Shown: one piece after another, positions 1-6,174 of the stretch
How positions within the stretch are numbered: position 1 is the first letter of the stretch
How the letters are laid out: each line of letters opens with the position of its first letter
Notes under the pieces: generated by a model
Seen by the model: only the letters and a program-made list of their open reading frames with translations
The model's database searches: none
What the model was told of the DNA's origin: nothing
Position numbers and translations under genes: made by a program
NCBI GenBank assembly: GCA_043813445.1
Contig: JBDRLD010000073.1
Location: 1 to 21,695, forward strand
Source of the DNA: JBDRLD01 sp043813445
GTDB lineage: Bacteria > Patescibacteriota > Patescibacteriia > JACPHY01
Direction of reading: 5' to 3'
DNA: 21,695 nucleotides

Positions 1-1508
1 CCATCACCGTCGAGCGAGTTGCCTGCCGCGTCCATCACTCCGGAGAATGGCAATCCTGCTGGCTCTCCCGCTATCTCCAAAGCTGCGGCCTCCATCCACG
101 AGCGAATTGATGCATCTTCCGGCAAACAATACACGTATCCTCCGCACGAGTTTACTGCAAACGGCGTACAGAGCTGCGTCGAAGTGAATTCTGCAGTGCG
201 ATATCCGTTCATTAGTTCGAAGCTGCCGCTTACCGCTACCGCGCTTCCTGTAACGTCTTCGACACCAAGATATGCCCCTGGGCCGCGTGTGACTGTCGGA
301 TCCATTGCCTCATTGAATGTTACTTGCACGAGTGCGTTCGGCGCTTCGTTCGCGCCGGCGCGTGGGAAAATATACTGCACCTTCGGCGGCGTCGTATCCG
401 CATCTGCACACACCGTGAACGCCCACTGGTATCCTTGCCCCCACGCACCAGCGAACAGCGAATCATGCGTGCCATTCGGCCGCGAAGCTGCGACCTGAAT
501 ACTTGGCGCGAGGCGAACGATGTACGTTTCATCCTTTTGTAGATATTGACGCGCTGCGATCGTCGACGTGACGTCTCGCGATTGAACAACCGTCCGACCG
601 TTCGTTGTCGTTGTCTGCACCGGTGTCAGCGAAATCGTCTTCGCCCCAGGAACCACAGAAACCGCAACAGGAATAAGCTTTCGTTGTTCTGCCGCGAACG
701 CTGCAGGGGCTGCCTGCTGCGCTGCCGGGGTCAACTTCGCCCAGTCCACATTCGCCCCGACCGGCGCCACTTGGATAGCGGTCGAGAGTGCTAGGTCGAA
801 ATTGTTGTCTGCGGAAACCAACGGGTCTCCGCTCGTTGTACCATACGTCTCACTCAAATTCGAATCATCAATAAAGGACTCCGGTAACACCGCCTCGCGG
901 AATGTCACAAAAATACGCGTGTTCGTCGGAATCGATGGCCCCTCCGCACAGTTCGCGTCACGCGGCGGATAGTGATCCACAATCGGCCCGGCACCGAGCG
1001 CTCCGGAGAGTCCGCGATCACCGGCCATGCCACTGTCCTGACCCGTTCCACCACCCCCTGGACCAAGCGCATCTTGGAGCTGCGATAGCACGAAATATGC
1101 GATGGAGAACGAGAGCATCATAATCGCCAATCCGATTGCTCCATTGACGAGCAGACGCTTCGCCTTTGTAATTTTCTGCTCATCCCCATGGGAGATCAAC
1201 CAAAGGAACCCTCCGTACAACGTGATGAGAAGCGCAACGATTCCGAGAACGCCAAGGAGCGCGCGGATGATCCGTGCGACAAGAATTCGTATGTCTGTAG
1301 ACGAGAGCCCCGTAGCGGTTCCGAATTCGATTCCGGTATCAACCTGTGCGAGTGCCGGCAATGCGAAAAACAAAAACAAAAGGCAGGAGGCGAACACACA
1401 CAGCCCCTTCTTTGCTTGGACACCACAAAACTGTCGGCGCACCCGGGAGGAGCACAACGACAATCTCAACACTCGGAGCTTATAGCTTGAAGCCCGAAGC
1501 TTACTCAT
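1..1508 (-). CDS. VirB2/TrbC-like pilin domain with Ig-like region, partial (3' end outside window)
   Basis: The frame is open from an ATG at 1508 to the window edge (502 codons), so the C-terminus is missing. The start is supported by AGAGGAAG about 9 nt upstream. Residues 36-54 form a hydrophobic signal segment ending in ALA-like small residues. Two membrane helices follow at about 78-105 and 121-143, separated by a short charged loop (SHGDEQKITKAKR). This is the layout of VirB2/TrbC-like pilins that are common in Patescibacteria. A Gly-rich linker (149-165) leads to a long extracellular part. It contains two stretches with the pattern of bacterial Ig-like (Big_5-type) domains: I-x-V-T-F-R-E-A-V near residue 195 and V-Q-V-T-F-N-E-A-M-D further on. 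Cysteines occur in pairs in the last part. The likely role is a cell-surface or pilus-associated protein; the exact function is unknown. The N-terminal extension of about 34 basic residues before the signal segment is longer than usual. Confidence 0.8.
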   Translation of the reverse strand, partial: MSKLRASSYKLRVLRLSLCSSRVRRQFCGVQAKKGLCVFASCLLFLFFALPALAQVDTGIEFGTATGLSSTDIRILVARIIRALLGVLGIVALLITLYGGFLWLISHGDEQKITKAKRLLVNGAIGLAIMMLSFSIAYFVLSQLQDALGPGGGGTGQDSGMAGDRGLSGALGAGPIVDHYPPRDANCAEGPSIPTNTRIFVTFREAVLPESFIDDSNLSETYGTTSGDPLVSADNNFDLALSTAIQVAPVGANVDWAKLTPAAQQAAPAAFAAEQRKLIPVAVSVVPGAKTISLTPVQTTTTNGRTVVQSRDVTSTIAARQYLQKDETYIVRLAPSIQVAASRPNGTHDSLFAGAWGQGYQWAFTVCADADTTPPKVQYIFPRAGANEAPNALVQVTFNEAMDPTVTRGPGAYLGVEDVTGSAVAVSGSFELMNGYRTAEFTSTQLCTPFAVNSCGGYVYCLPEDASIRSWMEAAALEIAGEPAGLPFSGVMDAAGNSLDGD

Positions 1509-1691
1509 GTGGATATTCTTCCTCTCTACTGTATCACCTTTCTCGCTGTTCGAACCTGTGTATGAATATCACACCCCACACCTTCGGACAATTCGCGCGA
1601 ATTGTCCTCTCTGGCAGCGCCAAACAAAACAAAAGCGCGCACCGGTTTCCCGATCGCGCTTGCACGTACACACACACTTGTCATATAAACA

Positions 1692-1730
1692 CTCCTCGCA
1701 GCAAGCTGACGGGGTATCTTCTCTGCGTAG
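1692..1730 (+). repeat. Left arm of the CAGCAAGCTGACG composite repeat
   Basis: The segment matches 18733-18771 with about three mismatches in 39 bases. It shares the CTCCTCGCAGCAAGCTGACG start and ends in CGTAGGGG. In the two complete copies this arm is followed directly by the REP-like palindrome. Here it is followed by unrelated sequence for about 160 bp before the next palindrome at 1892. Confidence 0.75.
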
Positions 1731-1736
1731 GGGTAA

Positions 1737-1867
1737 ATACGGATCAGAACAGAATGCCGATGATGCGCTTGCCCGCGCACGAGCGATAGCGAGATGTCGC
1801 GGGGATATGCGGATGGGAGATACGGATAGGAGGGGAATACAGATGATGCAGATATGCGGATCAGAAC
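1737..1867 (+). repeat. Four degenerate ATA(T/C)(G)CGGAT motifs, irregularly spaced
   Basis: Motifs lie at about 1737, 1804, 1819 and 1851. The first and last share the longer core CGGATCAGAAC. The spacing is irregular, so this may be decayed repeat debris and not a binding-site array. Confidence 0.4.
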
Positions 1868-1891
1868 GATGGACATTACGATTCCCGTCTG

Positions 1892-1977
1892 CGTAGGGGC
1901 GGCCTTCCATGGTCGCCCGCGTGTGGTGTAGGACGAACGCGAAGCAGGACGGGCGGGGATGGAACCCCGCCCCTACG
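1892..1977 (+). repeat. REP-like palindromic unit, copy A
   Basis: The unit is bounded by the inverted ends CGTAGGGGCGG and CCGCCCCTACG. Inside are two hairpins: a GGGCGGCC-type arm around CTTCCATGG, and GGGCGGGG-ATGGAA-CCCCGCCC. The linker between them contains GTGTAGGACGAACGCGAAGC. Further copies are at 2002, 9737, 14116 and 18768. The architecture (paired GC-rich hairpins, intergenic, multicopy) is that of REP/BIME elements; no transposase lies nearby. Confidence 0.85.
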
Positions 1978-2001
1978 TGAGGAATCAGAAATACCATTCT
2001 G

Positions 2002-2087
2002 CGTAGGGGCGGCCTTCCATGGCCGCCCGCGTTTGTTGTAGGACGAACGCGAAGCAAGACGGGCGGGGATGGAACCCCGCCATTACG
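2002..2087 (+). repeat. REP-like palindromic unit, copy B
   Basis: This unit has the same length (86 bp) and order as the copy starting at 1892, in the same orientation and only 24 bp after it. The right end is altered to CCGCCATTACG, so the outer inverted repeat is imperfect. The inner hairpin is repaired to a perfect GGCC pairing (CCATGGCCGCCC). Confidence 0.85.
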
Positions 2088-2108
2088 TCAAATCAGGGGC
2101 AGACGAAA

Positions 2109-2136
2109 CAAAAAAATGACACAATATAGTGTCATT
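2109..2136 (-). terminator. Intrinsic terminator of the hisS-HIT-rpsU-yqeY cluster
   Basis: On the minus strand an 8-bp stem AATGACAC/GTGTCATT with loop TATATT is followed directly by TTTTTTT. It lies about 85 nt after the yqeY stop. One arm and the flank beyond it match the end of the GTCATTGC-type dispersed repeat, so the terminator seems to have been built partly from repeat sequence. Confidence 0.88.
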
Positions 2137-2170
2137 GCTAGCCGCTTCCTAGTCCGCCTTGGGCGGGAGC

Positions 2171-2219
2171 CCCCTGTCCCCTGTTCTTGTCCCCTGTCCC
2201 TTGTTCTATTCCTTGTTCT
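2171..2219. repeat. Tandem 20-bp repeat, 2.5 copies
   Basis: Two 20-bp units, CCCCTGTCCCCTGTTCTTGT and CCCCTGTCCCTTGTTCTATT, are followed by a half unit that touches the yqeY stop codon. On the yqeY transcript this is a purine-rich 3' tail. Its role is not evident. Confidence 0.8.
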
Positions 2220-2675
2220 TTAGCTCTTCGTTCCCTGCAACACCTCCTCCACCACTTTACGCACAAGTCCACCATCTGCCTTGCCCTGCAGCTCTTGCAT
2301 GACCACGCCCATGAGCTGGCCCATGGACATCGTGTCGTTCTCTGCGCGCTTCGCTTCGACCACACTTCGAATGTCATCCTCACGAAGCTGCTCCGGGAGG
2401 TATGCATCAATAATTGCAAGTTCCGCCTCAGCACTCGTGACGAGATCTTCGCGATTCCCTTTACGAAAATCTACAATACTCTCGCGCAATCGTTTGGCCT
2501 GCGTCTGCACACACGAAATGACATCTTCCTCGCTCAATTCCACGCCCTTCGCACGCACATCAATCGCGGCATTATCAATCGCCGTCTTTAGCATACGCAA
2601 ACAAGAGAGACGCTCCGCCTCCCGCGCCTTCATCGCAGAAACGAGATCATGTTGGATAGTTTCTCGAAGTGCCAT
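2220..2675 (-). CDS. yqeY: GatB/YqeY domain protein
   Basis: The 151-residue product matches the YqeY family from end to end. It opens with an amphipathic helix (LRETIQHDLVSAMKARE) and the family's R-x-L-R-M-L-K-x-A-I pattern. It continues through AIIDAYLPEQL and MGQLMGVVMQELQGKADGGLVRKVV, which is the typical C-terminal small helical domain. This domain is related to the tail of GatB, the amidotransferase subunit that acts on Glu-tRNA(Gln)/Asp-tRNA(Asn). The role of free-standing YqeY is not settled, though a tRNA-linked function is usually assumed. I chose the ATG at 2675; an in-frame TTG at 2681 is the alternative. No Shine-Dalgarno is visible. The gene sits 56 nt after rpsU, an association seen in many bacteria, and ends the cluster. 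Confidence 0.92.
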   Translation of the reverse strand: MALRETIQHDLVSAMKAREAERLSCLRMLKTAIDNAAIDVRAKGVELSEEDVISCVQTQAKRLRESIVDFRKGNREDLVTSAEAELAIIDAYLPEQLREDDIRSVVEAKRAENDTMSMGQLMGVVMQELQGKADGGLVRKVVEEVLQGTKS

Positions 2676-2731
2676 AGTCAATCAGCTAATCGCTCGTGAA
2701 GCGATGATGCACCAAACGAGCTGGCGCGCGC

Positions 2732-2992
2732 TTAATGACGGCGTCGACGCTTCGACTTCATCTTCTCCAACTCCTCATCGAGCTTCCCGATCTTCTCGAG
2801 GTACTCATAGTACCCCTTACGCTGCTCGCGACGGAGCGCAGCTCCTCGCTGCACAGACTTTGACTCTGCTCGCTTGTGGAACCGGATTTTTCGTGCCTGA
2901 ATGAGCCGACCGCTCATCTGCACTTTCCGGCTAAATCGTCGGATAAAGCCGTCAAACGACTCTCCCCGGCGACGTTGTACTTCAACTCCCAT
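2732..2992 (-). CDS. rpsU: 30S ribosomal protein S21
   Basis: The 86-residue product is basic throughout and carries the S21 signature: an N-terminal V-x-V, the G-E-S-F-D-G-F-I-R-R-F-S-R-K segment (10-23), and a long helix with R-x-x-E-S-K-S-x-x-R and R-R-E-Q-R-K-G-Y. It binds the 30S platform near the 3' end of 16S rRNA, where it affects initiation. At 86 residues it is longer than the usual 58-71. The extra part is a Glu/Lys-rich helix ending in K-R-R-R-R-H. No Shine-Dalgarno precedes the ATG; instead the upstream 50 nt hold an exact 7-bp-period repeat. It lies between the HIT gene (99 nt away) and yqeY. Confidence 0.94.
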   Translation of the reverse strand: MGVEVQRRRGESFDGFIRRFSRKVQMSGRLIQARKIRFHKRAESKSVQRGAALRREQRKGYYEYLEKIGKLDEELEKMKSKRRRRH

Positions 2993-3005
2993 ATGTGATA
3001 ATAAA

Positions 3006-3040
3006 ACGCAAAACGCATTACGCTCGACGCATAACGCATG
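3006..3040. repeat. Five heptamer repeats upstream of rpsU
   Basis: ACGC(A/T) recurs at 3006, 3013, 3020, 3027 and 3034, exactly every 7 bp. The last two bases of each unit vary. The array lies 14-48 nt before the rpsU start on its coding strand, where it reads as TGCGT repeats. Confidence 0.8.
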
Positions 3041-3091
3041 CTAGGAACAGCATATCTGATACCGGAAAGACCGTCAAGCAACCACTGCTTC

Positions 3092-3436
3092 CTATGCCAT
3101 TCCGCCCAGGCGCTTGCCGCCAATGACGTGCACGTGAAGGTGATCTACCTCCATCCCGCTATCAGCACCGCTATTAATAACAATACGATACCCGGTCTCG
3201 CCGAGTCCCGCGTCCGCAGCCACCTGACGTGCGGTCATGAGTAACTCACCGATAAGCGCCGTATGCTTAGCGGTGTCGCAATCATGCAAACGTGGGACAT
3301 GTTGCCGAGGAATGATAAGCACGTGTACCGGTGCCTTTGGGTGGACGTCATCGAATGCAACGATGCGCTCGTTCTCAAATCGAAACGTTGTCCCCAACGC
3401 ACCGCTCGCGATCGTGCAGAAAATGCATCCTTCCAT
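3092..3436 (-). CDS. HIT family protein (HinT-like nucleotide hydrolase)
   Basis: The 114-residue product begins with C-I-F-C-T-I-A-S-G (residues 4-12), giving the C-x-x-C found in many bacterial HinT proteins. It continues with A-F-D-D-V-x-P-K-A-P-V-H-V-L-I-I-P-R and ends with the histidine triad H-L-H-V-H-V at 99-104. His101 and His103 fit the catalytic and support positions. HinT proteins hydrolyse purine nucleoside phosphoramidates and AMP adducts. Length and domain match the family with no additions. The ATG lies 6 nt past the hisS stop, so the two are probably co-transcribed and translationally coupled. No separate Shine-Dalgarno is visible. The physiological substrate cannot be read from sequence. 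Confidence 0.93.
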   Translation of the reverse strand: MEGCIFCTIASGALGTTFRFENERIVAFDDVHPKAPVHVLIIPRQHVPRLHDCDTAKHTALIGELLMTARQVAADAGLGETGYRIVINSGADSGMEVDHLHVHVIGGKRLGGMA

Positions 3437-3442
3437 ACACTG

Positions 3443-5101
3443 CTACGAACCAACTGAATCATTATCGTCCTCACTGTCATTCTTCTTGTCGTCCTCACTG
3501 TCGTTCTTCTTTTCTTCCACGCTGTCATTCTTCTTTTCTTCCACGCTGTCGCTCTTCTTATCATCCTCACCATCATTACCGTCCTTACTATCTTTCTCCT
3601 TATCATCAGTAGGCGCGGTTTCCACTTCGTCCTCGAGTCCGGTTCGCCAATTCAATTCTTTATCCTCTCCTTCTGACGCTTCCGGATCAATCGCTGTTGG
3701 TGCCTCGATGCGCTCCCTCACTTCATCCTGTGCGAGGCGCTTCTCGATTTCCGCACGCACCTTTCCAAACGCGATAATCTCTTGAATACCAGAACTCATC
3801 TCGCGTATGATGATTGTCTCGTCGATAACCTCCTTCTGTCCGAGGATTAGTGTGAGCTTCACTTCGAGACGATTCGCATGCTCGAGTTGCGCCTTCAACG
3901 CATCCTTCGAGAAGTGCGCGACGACCGCGAGCCCCTCACGTCGAAGCTGCTCAAACAGACGCATGGCCTGCCGCTTCGCCTGATCACCAAGTTGTGCGAG
4001 GTAGACAAGTGGCTTCGGTTCAACCGGAGCGGGTGCACCATCGTGCACCGCCTCGCGCATCTTCATTATGGTGCGCTCGATACCAAATGCGAGTCCGGCT
4101 GCCGGAGTATCCTCACCACCAAGCTGCTCGGCGAGCATATCGTAGCGTCCACCTGCAGCAAGTGCCGCTTGCGCCGATACCGCACGATCTCCCTCGAACG
4201 CGGATGCTGGAAGAAATTCGTACACCGTCTTCGTGTAGTAATCAAGACCACGCACGAGGAACGGCGAGAGCGCGTATGGCACCTCAAGCTCATCCAAGTA
4301 CTCGAGTACACGAATGAAGTGCTGCTTACATGCATCACAGAGCCAATCCACCATCTGCGGTGCATTCTCGTAAAGCATGTGACAACTTTCCTCCTTACAA
4401 TCAAAGACGCGAATCGGCGATCGCGAGGTTCGATGCTTACATGTTTCACAGATCTGCGTTCGGTTCGTCTTGAGGAATGTCACCAGCTCCTCTTCATACG
4501 CCGGACGACATGACGCACAACCAATCGAATTCACCTGTACGACCACCGGAATGCCGAGCTCACGGAAAAAATTCACACCAATCACAAGGAGTTCCGCATC
4601 CGTCGCCGGGTGGAGGTCGCCAAAAATCTCAAGACCGAACTGATGAAACTGCCTCTGTCGTCCGGCCTGTGGACGATCGTATCGGAACATTGGCCCGCGA
4701 TACCAAAGCTTCACCGGCTGTGGCTGATTTCGCATCCCGTGTTCAACGTAGGCGCGCGTAACCCCAGCCGTGGCCTCCGGACGCATACTCACCTTCTCCT
4801 CGCCGGAATCGACAAAAGAGAACATCTCCTTCTCGACGATGTCCGTCACGCTCCCAATAGTGCGCTGGAAAAGCGAGGACTCCTCGAGAATCGGCACGTC
4901 AATACGCTCGTACCCATACGCGGTAGCGAGTGACTCGCTGACCTGTCGGACGCGATTCCAATACGGCTGGTCCGAAGGAAGAATATCTTTGAACCCGCGA
5001 AGGAGATGCGTCTTCACCACCTTCGGCTTCGTTGGGTCCACTTCCTTTTCCTTTCCAGACGCTGCCGGTTTCTTGTTGGTTTGTCTCCTTGGTATCGCCA
5101 T
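3443..5101 (-). CDS. hisS: Histidine-tRNA ligase with acidic C-terminal tail
   Basis: The 552-residue product is a class II aminoacyl-tRNA synthetase that charges tRNA(His). Visible landmarks are R-G-F-K-D-I-L-P (35-42), motif 2 L-W-Y-R-G-P-M-F-R (132-140) with the R-Q-F-H-Q-F-G region, HisA-type R-G-L-D-Y-Y-T (284-290), G-G-R-Y-D (317-321), motif 3 A-F-G-I-E-R (338-343), and an anticodon-binding domain at about 364-455. Eight cysteines at 195, 198, 218, 221, 235, 240, 255 and 258 lie in the insertion domain as C-x2-C pairs, as in many bacterial HisRS. The core would end near residue 460. About 90 further residues form a charged tail with four octapeptide repeats (513-544). The N-terminal 30 residues are a basic extension. 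The usual length is about 420-430. No Shine-Dalgarno is seen before the ATG. It heads the cluster with HIT, rpsU and yqeY. Confidence 0.95.
   Translation of the reverse strand: MAIPRRQTNKKPAASGKEKEVDPTKPKVVKTHLLRGFKDILPSDQPYWNRVRQVSESLATAYGYERIDVPILEESSLFQRTIGSVTDIVEKEMFSFVDSGEEKVSMRPEATAGVTRAYVEHGMRNQPQPVKLWYRGPMFRYDRPQAGRQRQFHQFGLEIFGDLHPATDAELLVIGVNFFRELGIPVVVQVNSIGCASCRPAYEEELVTFLKTNRTQICETCKHRTSRSPIRVFDCKEESCHMLYENAPQMVDWLCDACKQHFIRVLEYLDELEVPYALSPFLVRGLDYYTKTVYEFLPASAFEGDRAVSAQAALAAGGRYDMLAEQLGGEDTPAAGLAFGIERTIMKMREAVHDGAPAPVEPKPLVYLAQLGDQAKRQAMRLFEQLRREGLAVVAHFSKDALKAQLEHANRLEVKLTLILGQKEVIDETIIIREMSSGIQEIIAFGKVRAEIEKRLAQDEVRERIEAPTAIDPEASEGEDKELNWRTGLEDEVETAPTDDKEKDSKDGNDGEDDKKSDSVEEKKNDSVEEKKNDSEDDKKNDSEDDNDSVGS
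3470..3565 (-). repeat. 24-bp tandem repeat encoding the HisRS acidic tail
   Basis: Four 24-bp units encode DDKKSDSV, EEKKNDSV, EEKKNDSE and DDKKNDSE. The middle units are nearly identical at DNA level, which suggests recent expansion by slippage. The number of units is a whole number of codons each, so the frame is kept. Confidence 0.85.
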
Positions 5102-5138
5102 ACAGACAAATGAAGTCTAACGATAAGATTATGTAAGC

Positions 5139-5190
5139 GTCATTACGAGTAGTAGTGGGCGACGTGACAATCCGGTGCACTCGCCTTTGG
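5139..5190. repeat. Degenerate partial copy of the GTCATTGCGAG repeat
   Basis: It starts GTCATTACGAG and contains GCGACGTGACAATCCGG. This resembles the left and middle of the complete unit that begins two bases later at 5192. It lies in the leader of hisS. Confidence 0.6.
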
Positions 5191-5191
5191 T

Positions 5192-5297
5192 GTCATTGCG
5201 AGCCGCTTCCTAGTCCGCTTCGGGCGGGATTCCTAGAGGCGTGGCAATCCGGTACACTCGCCACGGGATTGCTTCGTCGCGGACTCCTCGCAATGAC
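5192..5297. repeat. Palindromic repeat with GTCATTGCGAG/CTCGCAATGAC ends
   Basis: The 106-bp unit has perfect 11-bp inverted ends and internal GTGGCAATCCGG and CACGGGATTGCTTCGTCG, which can pair with each other. Related units are at 14257-14343 (complete), 2130-2165 (left half) and 15831-15920 (decayed). Repeats with these ends occur widely in unrelated bacterial genomes. The rest of the hisS-lepB gap (5298-5424) holds another GGGATTGCTACC fragment and GC-rich palindromes such as GGCCGCGGCC, with no gene. Confidence 0.85.
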
Positions 5298-5424
5298 ATA
5301 GCGGGGTGGCACGGGATTGCTACCCGGCGAAGCCCCGGCGTAGTCCGGGCAAGCTAGGCAGACGGCCGCGGCCGGAGCGGCCTTGCAATAACATGCTTGG
5401 TGGCTGGTCGCAGTTTTCCACTGC

Positions 5425-6045
5425 CTACTCCGGCAGGACGTATTCCGGTGCGCTGAATGTATCGAACTTTGAGATTGGCCAGCCACGGATCCATGCGCGG
5501 CCAATGATCGCGCTGCGCGTGATCGGCCCGAAGTCCTTCGAATCGAAACTTTGCCGTCGGTTATCACCGAGCACAAAATACTCCGCTGGCCCGAGGGTGA
5601 CTTTACGTGATCCAGGCGTCGTTACTCCATCACCGAGATAAAACTCCACCAACGAGAACCCATTCGGATGCTCATCATTCGCCACTCGAACAACGCCATC
5701 ACGAATCTCGACGCGCTCTCCAGGAAGCCCAATAATGCGCTTGATGAAAAACTGCCCCGGATCAAACGGGTACCGAAAAACCACAATGTCACCACGATCC
5801 GGCTCGCGTACACGATAACTCAGCTCGTCAATAATAAGGTACTCGTGATCCTCAAAGTTCGGCTCCATCGAAGCGCCCTTCACGTAGAATGGCTGTACGA
5901 GAAAGTACCGAATCGGAATAATGATCGCAAGCGCGATGACGACGACCCGAATTACCTCGAGGAGATAAGCACCAAACGCACGGAGCCGTGTCGGCTCATT
6001 CGGTGCATCGTGATCAAAATTTCCTCGGTATTCCTCAAACGACAT
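5425..6045 (-). CDS. lepB: Signal peptidase I
   Basis: The 206-residue product has one membrane helix at about 27-49. It is followed by the catalytic serine in G-A-S-M-E-P (Ser59), the lysine base in I-K-R-I-I-G-L-P-G-E (Lys102), and the box G-D-N-R-R-Q-S-F-D-S-K-D-F-G (160-173). These are the S26 signal peptidase I motifs. It cleaves signal peptides from exported proteins at the outer face of the membrane. I chose the ATG at 6045. The frame runs on to a TTG at 6168, but that would place the promoter inside the gene. A promoter at 6106-6134 predicts a leader of about 54 nt. No good Shine-Dalgarno is visible. It is divergent from the LCP gene. Confidence 0.94.
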   Translation of the reverse strand: MSFEEYRGNFDHDAPNEPTRLRAFGAYLLEVIRVVVIALAIIIPIRYFLVQPFYVKGASMEPNFEDHEYLIIDELSYRVREPDRGDIVVFRYPFDPGQFFIKRIIGLPGERVEIRDGVVRVANDEHPNGFSLVEFYLGDGVTTPGSRKVTLGPAEYFVLGDNRRQSFDSKDFGPITRSAIIGRAWIRGWPISKFDTFSAPEYVLPE

Positions 6046-6105
6046 AGCGCGTATTTCAAGATGATCGGCAACGCCGACTATGCCTAGCGTACCAAGGATG
6101 CACAT

Positions 6106-6134
6106 AGTGTACCAGCGCACAGTTGTACTGTCAA
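6106..6134 (-). promoter_or_regulatory. Sigma-70-type promoter of lepB
   Basis: On the minus strand TTGACA (6134-6129) and TACACT (6111-6106) are separated by exactly 17 bp. Transcription would start near 6099, leaving about 54 nt before the lepB ATG. The plus strand of the same spacer carries only a weak candidate for the LCP gene (TGC-TAGACT near 6144). Confidence 0.8.
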
Positions 6135-6174
6135 CTGCTGATGTTGCTAGACTGAATACAGACCCCAAGAACGT

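Larger units (their letters stand above)
1509..2219. other. Gene-free, repeat-rich intergenic region
   Basis: I see no convincing gene here. Open frames in this stretch are low-complexity readings of repeats. From left to right it holds a leader-side stretch of the pilin-like gene, a copy of the CAGCAAGCTGACG repeat arm (1692-1730), four degenerate ATATGCGGAT-type motifs (1737-1867), two REP-like palindromic units (1892-1977 and 2002-2087), the yqeY terminator (2109-2136), half of a GTCATTGC-type repeat (2130-2165), and a 20-bp tandem repeat (2171-2219). Confidence 0.7.

Noticed and set aside
1569..2057. Minus-strand open frame over the REP-like units
   Set aside because: Its translation is a repeat reading (recurring G-R-P-P-L-R-R-like stretches) with no start signal.
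1692..2090. CRISPR-like array
   Set aside because: The repeats are palindromic, unequal in spacing and long, with no regular spacers and no cas genes.
3237..3785. Plus-strand Ser/Leu/Phe-rich open frame
   Set aside because: It is the antisense of the acidic HisRS tail repeat; the low complexity explains the open frame.
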